Origin: Rhizobiales bacterium Ga0077525 | Lineage (GTDB): Bacteria; Pseudomonadota; Alphaproteobacteria; Rhizobiales; Xanthobacteraceae | Reading direction: 5' to 3' | Length of the DNA stretch: 64,000 nt | Assembly: GCA_001464835.1 (NCBI GenBank) | Contig: LNDS01000045.1 | Span: 1-64,000, forward strand | In this document: positions 25,594-34,554 of the stretch, one piece after another | Position numbering within the stretch: position 1 is the first letter of the stretch | Layout of the letters: each line of letters begins with the position of its first letter | The notes under the pieces: model-generated | What the model was told of the DNA's origin: nothing | Database searches by the model: none | The model's input: only the letters and a program-made list of their open reading frames with translations | Translations under genes and position numbers: made by a program

Positions 25594-26040
25594 ATGCTGA
25601 ATGATGTCTATAATGCCAAAATCCTCGATCTGGCCGGCAATATCCCCCGGCTCGGCCGACTCGAGAGACCGGACGCCAGCGCCACCGCCCACTCCAAGCT
25701 GTGCGGGTCCACTGTAACCATCGACCTCAAGATGGAGGGCGGCCAAGTCTCCGACTTCGCCCATGACGTGAAGGCCTGCGCCTTAGGCCAAGCCTCGTCC
25801 TCGATCATGGCCCGCCATGTGGTCGGCTCCTCGCCGGCCGAATTGCGCGCCTTGCGCGAGACGGTGCGCAAGATGCTCAAGGAAAACGGCGCGCCGCCGG
25901 ACGGCAAATGGGCCGACGTCGCCCTGCTCGAGCCGGTGCGCGACTACAAGGCGCGCCACGCCTCGACGCTGCTAACCTTCGACGCCGTGGTCAAAGCCGT
26001 CGATGAGATCGAAGCCAAACGCAAACAGGCGGCGGAATAG
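25594..26040 (+). CDS. NifU/IscU-like iron-sulfur scaffold protein
   Basis: A 148-residue protein of the IscU/NifU N-terminal family, which assembles Fe-S clusters for transfer. Cys residues at HSKLCGSTVTIDL and VKACALGQASSSIMAR correspond to the first two scaffold cysteines. The usual third cysteine of the HC motif is not evident: the C-terminal region reads LLEPVRDYKARHASTLLTF, with a His in its place. It is therefore an IscU-like branch, possibly not a canonical scaffold. The family is often found near folE, hisI and yidD in rhizobia, which matches here. The ATG at 25594 is preferred; GGAG lies about 13 bases upstream. Confidence 0.85.
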   Translation: MLNDVYNAKILDLAGNIPRLGRLERPDASATAHSKLCGSTVTIDLKMEGGQVSDFAHDVKACALGQASSSIMARHVVGSSPAELRALRETVRKMLKENGAPPDGKWADVALLEPVRDYKARHASTLLTFDAVVKAVDEIEAKRKQAAE

Positions 26041-26078
26041 CCCGCCGCCTGCTTTTGCCGTCTCGCGTCTGGGCGCGA

Positions 26079-26453
26079 TCAGTCGAACGTCGCCGAGGTG
26101 GTGTCGCTCTTGCGGTTGTAGCGGATGGTGATTTTCGACACCTTGCACAGATCGATGTCGTGCCAGACGGCGGACGAATCGTCGTCGTCATAAACCACCT
26201 TCAGGTCCCACATGCAGGTCTTGCCGACCCGCTTGAACCTGATCTCCTTCTGGTCGCCGTCATCGAGCGTGTCGTCGCGGCCGAGAATGTCTTCTTCCCA
26301 GTCATCGGCCTTGCTCGGCGAAATGTAGACTTCGCTGATGTCGTAGCCGGTGCGGTTGACCAAAAGAAAGTCCTGGCGCGACTGCGCTTGCGCCGGCAAC
26401 GCCGATGCGAACGCGCAAACCAGCATCGCCAAGGCGATGACAATATTTTTCAT
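26079..26453 (-). CDS. Secreted small protein with acidic core, unknown function
   Basis: A 124-residue exported protein: signal peptide about 1-23 (ending ALPAQAQ), then a beta-rich domain with NRTGYDISEVYISPS, an acidic run DDWEEDILGRDDTLDDGD, and WDLKVVYDDDDSSAVW. The clusters of Asp suggest calcium or other cation binding, but no canonical motif is present. A conserved-looking Cys-Trp (KTCMWDLKV) and a second Cys (DLCKVSKI) could form a disulphide. I recall similar proteins in rhizobia without function. The ATG at 26453 gives the full signal peptide. It is convergent with the NifU-like gene. Confidence 0.75.
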   Translation of the reverse strand: MKNIVIALAMLVCAFASALPAQAQSRQDFLLVNRTGYDISEVYISPSKADDWEEDILGRDDTLDDGDQKEIRFKRVGKTCMWDLKVVYDDDDSSAVWHDIDLCKVSKITIRYNRKSDTTSATFD

Positions 26454-26592
26454 GCAAGCCCCCGAATTGATGTTGCGCGGAGCATTTGGCATGGCCGCCA
26501 TTCGCTGACAAGCATACGCGGCGCTAAAACGGAGATGAAAAAAATAGCAGCATGCCCGATAAATGCACGCGCCGCGCGTTGTCGCTGAGTTT

Positions 26593-27912
26593 CTACTGCG
26601 CCGAGGCCAGGCCGCCGGTCTTGCGCAGCGGCAGATCGGCGCGCGCGCCGAGCGGCTTGTTGCAGCCCGCCACCAGCCGCGGCAGGCTCTGCTGCGCGCC
26701 GGTATTGCCGATGCGGATAATCGTCACCATGCCCTTGCTGGTGGTCTCGATCACCATCGAATGGCTGCCCGGGCGGGCGAAGTCGCGGATCAACGAAGCC
26801 GGCACCGTGCCGGCGGCGTAGCTAACCAGTTCGTCCGGTCCGCTATGGCGTTGCGAAGTGCCAACGGCGAGCTTGGCGCGCGCGCCATGGGTGCGCAATA
26901 CAACGCTGTCCAGTTTCACCGGCAGAGAGATGCCATCGCCGCCGCCGCGGCGTTCGATGTAACTGAGCTCGAAGCTGTCGGCGTCCGCGCCGCAAGCGAC
27001 GACCAGGTCGAAGCTGCCGATCTTGTCGCCCTCGACCGTAAGCGGATGCTGCCGCGCCAACGAGGCGATGCCGCCACGATCGACCATCGCCCAGCGCTGG
27101 CCACCGATCGGCATGGCGCGCGCGCCATTGGTGACCGGCGCGGCCCGCGGCGCAACCGCCGGCGGCGATGCGGCAATGGCGGCGGCCGGCGGCGCGACGG
27201 TTTCGTCGGTCGCCAGTTTGGTGCGGCGAATTTCATCGCGCGTCATCGCATGCAGCGGCTCCCACGGCGGAATGCGCAGCGCCAGATCGAGCAGATCGAT
27301 CGACGCGCCCATCTCGGCGGTGAATTGCGCCAGCCGCCCGATATCGCGCTGCACCAGCACGAGGTCCTCGGCCGAATAGGTCACGGCGGTCGGATCGTCG
27401 CGGCGGTCGCCGAGCCAGATCTGATGCACCATCACGCGCGCTTCCGCCGGCACTGTGCGCTGCACGCCGCCGAGCAGCACGAAGGCGCACATCGATTCGC
27501 AATCGGCGCCGGGCGAATAGGTCGCGCGAATGTCGTCCTTGTTGCCGCCCTTTATATCGACCATGCGGCCGACCGTGGTAGCCAAAGCGGCCTTGCGGAT
27601 TTCGCGGCCGAGCGCGATCGCGCCGAGCACCGAACCGCCGTCGGAACTCAACACCACGGTCGCATCCTTGATATCGAGACCCTTGATGAAGCGCGCAAAG
27701 TCGCGGCCGCTATCCGCGGTAATCGCGCCGCTCGCAGAAATGTAGGTTTTGCACTCGGCGCCGCAAATTTCCGCCGGGCCCTGCTTGCGCAGTTCAAAGC
27801 GCATCGGCAAGCCGCGATCGCTTGCATCCGCGGGAACGGCTGGCAGCAAGAAAACCACCGCCCAAACCAGCGTGCCGACGGCGCCAACAGCGCCACGAAG
27901 GGAACTACGCAT
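26593..27912 (-). CDS. COG3904-type periplasmic protein with ClpP/crotonase-like fold
   Basis: A 439-residue exported protein (signal peptide about 1-31, ending PADASDR). Residues about 45-200 resemble the ClpP/crotonase-like fold of COG3904 proteins: strand-turn TVVLSSDGGSVLGAIALGRE, then a loop with CESMCAFVLLGG, where the Ser between two Cys is the candidate nucleophile, and a His in VMVHQIWLG. These three elements could build a serine-type active site, but activity is unproven. The C-terminal 200 residues are beta-rich and unassigned. It interrupts the otherwise rhizobia-like order of the NifU-like gene and yidD. Confidence 0.75.
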   Translation of the reverse strand: MRSSLRGAVGAVGTLVWAVVFLLPAVPADASDRGLPMRFELRKQGPAEICGAECKTYISASGAITADSGRDFARFIKGLDIKDATVVLSSDGGSVLGAIALGREIRKAALATTVGRMVDIKGGNKDDIRATYSPGADCESMCAFVLLGGVQRTVPAEARVMVHQIWLGDRRDDPTAVTYSAEDLVLVQRDIGRLAQFTAEMGASIDLLDLALRIPPWEPLHAMTRDEIRRTKLATDETVAPPAAAIAASPPAVAPRAAPVTNGARAMPIGGQRWAMVDRGGIASLARQHPLTVEGDKIGSFDLVVACGADADSFELSYIERRGGGDGISLPVKLDSVVLRTHGARAKLAVGTSQRHSGPDELVSYAAGTVPASLIRDFARPGSHSMVIETTSKGMVTIIRIGNTGAQQSLPRLVAGCNKPLGARADLPLRKTGGLASAQ

Positions 27913-28123
27913 TCATCCCCCTATTAGCGCGGAGACAAAGAATCTGTCCCAAGTATGGAACGGAACCGTTTCTCGCGCGTAAAGAAACCGCCGGACTCTG
28001 TTTATCGATATGCCTTGCGCTTTAAATTACCGGCGAAATGCACATCAGAGTGACTGCGGCTTCGAACCCCCGAACGTGTCATTTTTAAAACGTCAAATGG
28101 ATTCGCGTCTAGTGTAAAAAGGT

Positions 28124-28140
28124 CGCTATTGCTGACCGAA
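28124..28140 (+). repeat. 17-bp motif shared with 42828-42844
   Basis: CGCTATTGCTGACCGAA occurs identically here (44 bp before the yidD start) and in the AT-rich region before the LapG-like gene. The surrounding sequence (27913-28183) is AT-richer than average and otherwise shows no gene. Confidence 0.55.
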
Positions 28141-28183
28141 AGTGTTCACGCGCTAATCATTTCGTCTTCGCGGAACTTTTGCT

Positions 28184-28561
28184 ATGGAACTTGGCGCGCG
28201 CTCATTGCCGCGGCCAAATGGATGCGAAATGCCTGATCGCGCGGCTTCCCGGATCGTAGTGACATTTTCACGCCTGCCCCGCCTGATCGGTCGCGCGCTG
28301 GTGGCGCTGTACCGTTACACCTTGTCTCCTTTGCTCGGGCCGCGCTGCCGCCACTTGCCGAGTTGCTCGGAATATGCCGACGACGCCATCACCCGCTTCG
28401 GCCTGTGGGCCGGATCATGGATGGCGCTGGCACGAATTCTGCGCTGTCAGCCTTGGGGCACGCATGGACTGGATTACGTGCCGAAGACTTTGCCCGCCGA
28501 TGCGCGCTGGTTTCTGCCGTGGCGTTACGGCCGGTGGCGCGGCACGCAAGCCACGCCCTGA
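28184..28561 (+). CDS. yidD: Membrane protein insertion efficiency factor YidD
   Basis: YidD is a small peripheral membrane protein that assists insertion of proteins by YidC. The conserved core is complete: RALVALYRYTLSPLLGPRCR, HLPSCSEYADDAITRFG and LARILRCQPWGTHGLDYVP, including the family cysteines. The product is 125 residues from the ATG at 28184; an internal ATG at 28229 gives 110, closer to the family's usual 70-110. Neither has an excellent ribosome site, so the start is open. It precedes an EamA transporter and thrS on the same strand. Confidence 0.93.
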   Translation: MELGARSLPRPNGCEMPDRAASRIVVTFSRLPRLIGRALVALYRYTLSPLLGPRCRHLPSCSEYADDAITRFGLWAGSWMALARILRCQPWGTHGLDYVPKTLPADARWFLPWRYGRWRGTQATP

Positions 28562-28640
28562 TGTGTTCACGACCTTGGAACCGGGTGGACCGGACGGCAG
28601 CGCGGCCCTAGTTTGCCGCGCTGAAACTTAAGGACGTGCA

Positions 28641-29561
28641 ATGCCCGGCCCCGCTTTGACGATCGACCGCCAGTCCTGGCTGCTCTTGATCATATTGTCG
28701 GTGCTGTGGGGCGGTTCGTTCTTTTTCGTGGCCGTCGCGCTGCGCGAATTGCCGCCGACGACGCTCGCTCTGGCGCGCGTCGCTTTCGCCGCGGCGTTCA
28801 TTTATCCGGTTTTCAAGATGCAGGGCAGCAGTCTGCCGCTGACGTTCGCCGGCTGGAAGCCGTTCATCGTCATGGGCCTGTTCAACAACATCATTCCGTT
28901 CTCGCTCATCTTCGCCGGACAGGCTCGCATCTCCAGCGGACTGGCGTCGGTGCTCAACGCCACCACGCCGCTGTTCGCGCTTCTGGTGCTGGCCTCGTTC
29001 GGCGAGGAAAGGCTGATCCTGCGCCGGGTCATTGGCGTGCTGATCGGCCTTGCCGGCGTCTATGTGTTGCGCGATCCCGACCATGTGCATTCGGACAGCC
29101 AGCTTATCGGCATGCTGCTCTGTCTCGGCGGCGCATTGAGCTACGGCTTTTCCGGATTGTGGGGACGGCGCAACTTCAACAACGTGCCGCCGCTGACCAC
29201 CACGACCTGCCAGCTCATTTCTTCGAGCATCATCATGGCAGTCATCGCCGGCGCCATCGATCAACCGTGGCAATTGCCGATGCCCGGCCTGACGACGTGG
29301 AGCGCGGTGATCGGCCTGGCGGCATTCTCGACCGCGCTCGGCTATATCCTGTTCTTCAGAATTATGGCTCAGGCCGGCGCGGCGAACGTCATGCTGGTGA
29401 CGCTGCTGATTCCGGTCACCGCCATCGGTCTCGGCGTGCTGGTGCTCGGCGAGCCGCTGTTGATGCGCGAAATCGTCGGAGCGCTGGTGATCGCAGCCTC
29501 CTTGCTGGTGATCGACGGAAGGGTGATCGGGTGGGCAAGAGGGCGGCTGGCGGGCGGCTGA
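28641..29561 (+). CDS. EamA-family (DMT) membrane transporter
   Basis: A 306-residue integral membrane protein with ten predicted helices in two EamA repeats, the drug/metabolite exporter fold. Each half shows the family pattern: WLLLIILSVLWGGSFFFVAV at the start, then ALRELPPTTLALARVAFA; the second half starts with LLCLGGALSYGFSGLWGRR. The substrate cannot be told from sequence; relatives export amino acids or other metabolites. It starts 79 bp after yidD and ends 97 bp before thrS, all on the same strand. Confidence 0.92.
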   Translation: MPGPALTIDRQSWLLLIILSVLWGGSFFFVAVALRELPPTTLALARVAFAAAFIYPVFKMQGSSLPLTFAGWKPFIVMGLFNNIIPFSLIFAGQARISSGLASVLNATTPLFALLVLASFGEERLILRRVIGVLIGLAGVYVLRDPDHVHSDSQLIGMLLCLGGALSYGFSGLWGRRNFNNVPPLTTTTCQLISSSIIMAVIAGAIDQPWQLPMPGLTTWSAVIGLAAFSTALGYILFFRIMAQAGAANVMLVTLLIPVTAIGLGVLVLGEPLLMREIVGALVIAASLLVIDGRVIGWARGRLAGG

Positions 29562-29658
29562 CAAGCCTATTGTACGGGCCGATTCCCCTGCTATATCGGG
29601 TTCCCAATCCACGCTTACCCGCGCTCGTTCGCGGGAGTGAGCATCAAGGAGAACTGCC

Positions 29659-31626
29659 ATGGTCGCCCTGACCTTTCCCGACGGCGCTCGCCGCGACTAC
29701 CCCAACGGCATTACCGGTCTCGATATCGCCAAGGGCATTTCGCCCTCGCTGGCCAAGCGCACTGTCGCCATGGCGCTCGACGGCGTCGTCGTCGATCTCG
29801 CCGACGCCATCGACAAAGACGCCAAAATCGAATTCGTTTCGCGCGAGGACCCGCGCGCCCTCGAATTGATCCGGCATGACGCCGCCCATGTGCTCGCCGA
29901 AGCGGTACAGGCTTTGTGGCCGGGCACGCAGGTGACCATCGGCCCCGTGATCGAGAACGGCTTCTATTACGACTTCGCGCGCAACCAGCCCTTTACGCCG
30001 GAAGACCTGCCCGTCATCGAGAAGAAGATGAAGGAGATCATCGCCCGCGATAAGCCCTTCACCAAGGAAATCTGGTCGCGCGACGAAGCCAAGAAAGTGT
30101 TCGCCGACAAGGGCGAGAACTACAAGGTCGAATTGATCGACGCCATTCCGGAAGACCAGTCGCTGAAAATCTACAAGCAGGGCGACTGGTTCGATCTGTG
30201 CCGCGGCCCGCACATGACCTCGACGGGCAAGATCGGCAACGCCTTCAAGCTGATGAAGATCGCCGGCGCCTATTGGCGCGGTGACAGCAACAACCCGATG
30301 CTGTCGCGCATTTACGGCACGGCCTTCGCCAAGCAGGAAGAGCTCGACACCTACATCAAGAACATGGAAGAGGCCGAGAAGCGCGACCACCGCAAGTTGG
30401 GGCGCGAGATGGACCTGTTCCACTTCCAGGAGGAAGGCCCCGGCACTGTGTTCTGGCACGCCAATGGCTGGACCATCTTCCAGGAAATCGTCGCCTATAT
30501 GCGCCGGCGCTTGCGCGGCGAATACAGCGAAGTCAACGCGCCGCAGATGCTCGACAAGTCGCTGTGGGAGACTTCCGGCCACTGGGGCTGGTTCCGCGAG
30601 AACATGTTTCAGGCAACCTCGGCCGGCGACGACACCGAGGACGAGCGCGTTTACGCCATCAAGCCGATGAACTGCCCCGGCCATATCCAGATCTTCAAGC
30701 ACGGCTTGAAGTCGTACCGCGACCTGCCGCTGCGCATGGCCGAGTTCGGCATCGTGCATCGCTACGAGCCGTCCGGCGCCATGCACGGCCTGTTGCGCGT
30801 GCGCGCCTTCACGCAGGACGACGCGCACATCTTCTGCACTGAAGACCAGATGGCCGACGAGTGCATGAAGATCAACGATCTGATCCTGAGCACTTACGCC
30901 GACTTCGGTTTCGAGGGCGACCTGACGGTGAAGCTGTCGACGCGGCCGGAAAAACGCGTCGGCTCCGATGAAGCCTGGGATCACGCCGAAGGCATCATGC
31001 AGAATGTGCTCAAGAAGATCGAAGAGCAAGGCAACGGCCGCATCAAGACTGCGATCAATCCCGGCGAAGGCGCGTTCTACGGACCGAAGTTCGAATATGT
31101 GCTGCGCGACGCCATTGGCCGCGACTGGCAATGCGGCACCACGCAGGTCGACTTCAATCTGCCGGATCGCTTCGAGGCCTTCTACATCGCCGCCGACGGT
31201 TCGAAGAAGCCGCCGGTCATGATCCACCGCGCCATTTGCGGCTCGATGGAGCGCTTTCTCGGCGTCGTGCTGGAGCACTATGCCGGGCACATGCCGCTAT
31301 GGCTGGCGCCGAAGCAGGCGATGGTCTGCACCATCACTTCGGATGCCGACGATTACGCCATCGAAGTGCGCGACGCCGCGCGCAAGCTCGGCCTGCGCGT
31401 CGACGCCGACGTCAAGAACGAGAAGATCAACTACAAGGTGCGCGAACACTCGCTGACCAAGATCCCCGCCCTTCTCGTCGTCGGCAAGAAGGAAGCCGAA
31501 ACGCGGTCGGTGTCGATCCGCAGGCTCGGCTCGGAAAAGCAGACGGTGATGCCGCTCGACGAGGCGCTCAAGACCCTGGCCGCCGAAGCGCTGCCGCCGG
31601 ACTTGAGGCGGGCCGGACAGGCCTAG
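29659..31626 (+). CDS. thrS: Threonine--tRNA ligase
   Basis: Class II aminoacyl-tRNA synthetase of 655 residues, full length. Domains: TGS (about 1-62), editing domain with [18 protein letters not shown] and the downstream [15 protein letters not shown], catalytic core with [12 protein letters not shown] (Zn Cys), motif 2 [14 protein letters not shown] and motif 3 [19 protein letters not shown], and anticodon-binding domain (about 545-650). A GGAG ribosome site precedes the ATG. The stop codon overlaps the convergent gene at 31623 by four bases. Confidence 0.97.
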   Translation: MVALTFPDGARRDYPNGITGLDIAKGISPSLAKRTVAMALDGVVVDLADAIDKDAKIEFVSREDPRALELIRHDAAHVLAEAVQALWPGTQVTIGPVIENGFYYDFARNQPFTPEDLPVIEKKMKEIIARDKPFTKEIWSRDEAKKVFADKGENYKVELIDAIPEDQSLKIYKQGDWFDLCRGPHMTSTGKIGNAFKLMKIAGAYWRGDSNNPMLSRIYGTAFAKQEELDTYIKNMEEAEKRDHRKLGREMDLFHFQEEGPGTVFWHANGWTIFQEIVAYMRRRLRGEYSEVNAPQMLDKSLWETSGHWGWFRENMFQATSAGDDTEDERVYAIKPMNCPGHIQIFKHGLKSYRDLPLRMAEFGIVHRYEPSGAMHGLLRVRAFTQDDAHIFCTEDQMADECMKINDLILSTYADFGFEGDLTVKLSTRPEKRVGSDEAWDHAEGIMQNVLKKIEEQGNGRIKTAINPGEGAFYGPKFEYVLRDAIGRDWQCGTTQVDFNLPDRFEAFYIAADGSKKPPVMIHRAICGSMERFLGVVLEHYAGHMPLWLAPKQAMVCTITSDADDYAIEVRDAARKLGLRVDADVKNEKINYKVREHSLTKIPALLVVGKKEAETRSVSIRRLGSEKQTVMPLDEALKTLAAEALPPDLRRAGQA

Positions 31627-32516
31627 CCCTCCTGGGCCGCGGCGGCGCGGGCACAGGACTCGATCATGACCAATGCGCTGGCGACGAAGTTTTCCACCGC
31701 GTCGATCAGCGCCGGCAGCACGGTGACCTGTTCGCTATCGCCATGGCGAACGAGCAGCCCGGCGGATTCGGCATCGCGTTGCACCGATCGCACGTGCCTG
31801 CGGGACACCCCGAAACGCCGCGCCAGATCGGAAACCGTCGCCGGGCGCATCTCTTCCGGCACCAGCGCCGCATAATCCGGACTGGCCAGCAGCGCGCAGA
31901 TCATCATCGGCATCCCGGCGTCGCGGTCGGCGATCTGTTTCAGTTCCGGCGCCGCATTGACCATGCGGTAGCCGGCGAGAAACATGCGCCCCATCGCCAG
32001 CAAGAAATTTTGATAAAATCCGCTTTCGCCTTCGTTGCCGATACGGTCGGCAAAATGCGTGTCGCCGCGCAAGAGATCGACGGCGGACAGCAATTGGCGG
32101 TTTCGACCGCGATGCAGGGCGATCAGCTTCGGCGTCGGGACAAAGCGGCGCACGGGCTCGCTCCTATCGGCGCGCTCCAGAAAGCCGGTCGCCCGCAGCA
32201 ACATCAGCAGGCCCTCGACGCGGCCGCCGCCGCACAGGCCTGCGCCGACGCAGATGTCGCGAAACCGGGCGGCCGTCAGTCCGGAATTCGGATCGTCCGG
32301 CCGATAGCTGACGTGCAAGAACATGCTGGCCAAGGCGATGCCGAAACGGGCGCGGTCGTTCAGCACACGGTTGGCCAGCCAGCGGCGCTGGTAATAGGCA
32401 AGATTGTCGGCCGCAAGCACCGCAAGGGCCGGCTTGAAGCGCGGTTCGCGCCGCACTGCCGTGATCGCGTCCGGCGAAGGCACCGGCGGCGTCAATGTGG
32501 ATGTGCCATTGTCCAT
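31623..32516 (-). CDS. Predicted DNA-binding protein with C-terminal helix-turn-helix
   Basis: A 297-residue protein I cannot name. Near the C-terminus, about residues 215-240, [20 protein letters not shown] fits a helix-turn-helix, followed by [20 protein letters not shown] like the wing of a winged helix. The N-terminal 200 residues are helical, with [20 protein letters not shown], and may contain a second winged-helix unit ([16 protein letters not shown]). It is 13 bp downstream of a cytochrome c gene and on the same strand, so it may be co-transcribed. The ATG at 32516 was chosen because the longer start at 32561 overlaps the cytochrome gene. A GGGAGG lies 14 bases upstream. Confidence 0.7.
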   Translation of the reverse strand: MDNGTSTLTPPVPSPDAITAVRREPRFKPALAVLAADNLAYYQRRWLANRVLNDRARFGIALASMFLHVSYRPDDPNSGLTAARFRDICVGAGLCGGGRVEGLLMLLRATGFLERADRSEPVRRFVPTPKLIALHRGRNRQLLSAVDLLRGDTHFADRIGNEGESGFYQNFLLAMGRMFLAGYRMVNAAPELKQIADRDAGMPMMICALLASPDYAALVPEEMRPATVSDLARRFGVSRRHVRSVQRDAESAGLLVRHGDSEQVTVLPALIDAVENFVASALVMIESCARAAAAQEG

Positions 32517-32529
32517 TCGCAGCGATGCT

Positions 32530-32844
32530 TCACCTCCCCTGACTTTGTATATAGGCCGCAAGGTCGGCGGCTTCCGCGCGCGACAGGTTCATGTCGGGCA
32601 TTTTCGGATGCGGCAGCAACAGGAAGAGCGCGAGCTTGCCGACATCGAGATCAGCCGTCTTGCCGATCGCCGAGAACGGCGGCGCCTGACCGCCTGCGCT
32701 CTGTTGATCGGCGGCGACCACATGACAGGCGGCGCACCAGCGTTTGGCCAGAACCCCGCCCTGCCCGGCATCGGCGGCGGCTGCGCCTTGCGACAGGCCG
32801 GCAAGAACGATCAGCGAAAGCAGAATGGCGGAAGGACGAATCAT
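32530..32844 (-). CDS. Small c-type cytochrome
   Basis: A 104-residue periplasmic class I cytochrome c. Signal peptide about residues 1-23 (ending GAAAAD). The haem site is CAACH near 37-41, and Met in PKMPDMNLS near 82-85 is the distal ligand, with AADLAAYIQSQ as the C-terminal helix. It has the size of small soluble cytochromes that shuttle electrons to an oxidase or other enzyme; the partner is unknown. A TATATAG-like box lies upstream near 32876. A predicted DNA-binding protein follows 13 bp downstream. Confidence 0.9.
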   Translation of the reverse strand: MIRPSAILLSLIVLAGLSQGAAAADAGQGGVLAKRWCAACHVVAADQQSAGGQAPPFSAIGKTADLDVGKLALFLLLPHPKMPDMNLSRAEAADLAAYIQSQGR

Positions 32845-32917
32845 GGCCGCGACCTCGGTTGCAGAACGCTTTATATAGTGCCGCGCAGCCTTGGTCCGTT
32901 CTGACCTGGATCAAGTC

Positions 32918-34330
32918 TTAACCAGCCGCCCGCCGCGGTCGCGGCGCCTGTATCGCATCCCGATGCGGCCGCTCCAGCGTCGCCAAAAAGCGCTCGGCCC
33001 ATTGCCCGAGATCGTTCGCCAGCAACGCCTTGTAATTGTCGGCGTGGCGCTGCCGCCGCTCCGCCAACGGCATCGCCAGCGCCCGGTCGATGGCGATAGC
33101 GACGCCTTCGGAATCGTACGGATTGACCAGCAGCGCCGCGGTGCATTCGCGCGCGGCGCCGGCAAAGCGCGACAGAATGAGGACGCCGGGGTCTTCCGGG
33201 TCTTGCGCTGCGATATATTCCTTGGCGACAAGGTTCATGCCGTCGCGCAACGGCGTCACCAGCCCGGCGCGCGCGCTGCGGTATAGCCCGGCGAGCGCGG
33301 TGCGGCTGTGCGCCTTGTTGATGTAGCGCACCGGCGTCCACGACGCCTCGCCATAGGCGCCGTTGATGTTGCCGACTTTCGCGCCGACCTGCCGCGCGAT
33401 GTCGGCATATTCCTGGATGTCGGCGCGGCTGCGCGGCGTGATCTGCAAATAAGTCACCTTGCTGCGCCATTGCGGAAAATTGGTCAGCAGGCGCTCGAAC
33501 GCATCCATGCGCTCGGGAATGCCTTTGCTGTAGTCGAGCCGGTCGACGCCGATGATCATGGCGCGGCCGGACAGGCTGTCCATCACCTCGCGCACGAAGG
33601 AGGAATTCACCGCGCGGCGCGCTAACCGCTGGAACGGTTCGGTCTCGACGCCAACCGGAAACACGCCGACCCGCACATCGCTCTCGTCGAAAGCGAAGCT
33701 GTCGGCATCGAGCCGGCGCAGGCCACGCTCGGTCGTAAGGTAACGCGCGAAATTCGTCGCATCGGTTTCGGTCTGGAAGCCGACGAGGTTGTAATAGCTC
33801 AGCGCCGGAATGAGCTGCTCGTGATTGGGCAGCGCGGTGGCAATCTCGGCCGGTGGAAACGGAATGTGAATGAAAAAGCCGATGCGGTTCTTGTGGCCGC
33901 GGTCGCGCAAGGCCTTGGCGAGCGGCATCAGGTGATAGTCATGCACCCAGACGATGTCGTCGGGGCGCAATATTTTTTCGAGATTATCGGCAAAGAACTG
34001 GTTGACGCGCAAATAGCCACCGAGATCGCGGCGGGTGAATTCGGCCAGGTCGAGCCGGTAATGCAGGATCGGCCACAGCACGCGATTAGCGAAGCCGTTA
34101 TAGAATTCCTCGTAATCGTCTTTTTTCAGATCGACCGTCACATAGGTGACGTTGTCGCGCACCGTATGCTCGGCGGGTCCCGGCTCGTCATCGGCAATCT
34201 TGCCGCTCCAGCCGAACCAGAGGCCGCCGCGCTGCTTGAACGCCGGACGGATGGCCACCTCAAGCCCGCCGGCGCGCGCCTTGCCGTCCGGAATGCCAAC
34301 TCTGTTCGAGACTACTACGAGTCGAGACAA
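32918..34330 (-). CDS. otsA: Trehalose-6-phosphate synthase
   Basis: OtsA transfers glucose from UDP-glucose to glucose-6-phosphate; a GT20 glycosyltransferase of 470 residues. Landmarks: SRLVVVSNRVGIPDGKARAG at the N-terminus, WVHDYHLMPLAKALRDRG near residue 130, FLTN/FFIHIPFPP for the sugar site, and the C-terminal DGMNLVAKEYIAAQDPEDPG (donor binding). I place the start at a TTG at 34330, preceded by GGGGGA eight bases away, because the family begins MSRLVVVSNR and the upstream ATG (34435) lies inside an EcfG-type promoter. otsB is upstream on the same strand. Likely role: osmotic and desiccation stress. Confidence 0.92.
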   Translation of the reverse strand: MSRLVVVSNRVGIPDGKARAGGLEVAIRPAFKQRGGLWFGWSGKIADDEPGPAEHTVRDNVTYVTVDLKKDDYEEFYNGFANRVLWPILHYRLDLAEFTRRDLGGYLRVNQFFADNLEKILRPDDIVWVHDYHLMPLAKALRDRGHKNRIGFFIHIPFPPAEIATALPNHEQLIPALSYYNLVGFQTETDATNFARYLTTERGLRRLDADSFAFDESDVRVGVFPVGVETEPFQRLARRAVNSSFVREVMDSLSGRAMIIGVDRLDYSKGIPERMDAFERLLTNFPQWRSKVTYLQITPRSRADIQEYADIARQVGAKVGNINGAYGEASWTPVRYINKAHSRTALAGLYRSARAGLVTPLRDGMNLVAKEYIAAQDPEDPGVLILSRFAGAARECTAALLVNPYDSEGVAIAIDRALAMPLAERRQRHADNYKALLANDLGQWAERFLATLERPHRDAIQAPRPRRAAG

Positions 34331-34408
34331 TAGATTGATCCCCCATTCAAGAAGCGACGAATGCCGCCCAAAAATCTCTCCGGAAAAATGACGTAGATCC
34401 TGAAACAG

Positions 34409-34433
34409 AACGCGAAAACCCGGCGAAAGTTCC
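34409..34433 (-). promoter_or_regulatory. EcfG-type general-stress promoter for otsA
   Basis: On the minus strand, GGAAC (34433-34429) is followed after exactly 16 bases by CGTT (34412-34409). This matches the consensus GGAAC-N16/17-CGTT for the alphaproteobacterial general-stress sigma factor EcfG. Transcription would begin near 34402, about 70 nt before the TTG start of otsA. The motif is perfect in both halves. Confidence 0.75.
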
Positions 34434-34554
34434 ATTGCCGTGAATAAGCCGAAATTCCACCATGCCGGCGAAAGACGGCTTTTGCGTGCGCGTCGGGAAT
34501 TTAAAAATTAAAAATGCAGACGTGCGCGGAAAATTTTCAGAAGCAATATTCGCC

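Noticed and set aside
29644-31290. 548-codon minus-strand frame opposite thrS
   Set aside because: Antisense of thrS, which is complete and strongly conserved; no ribosome site or domain.
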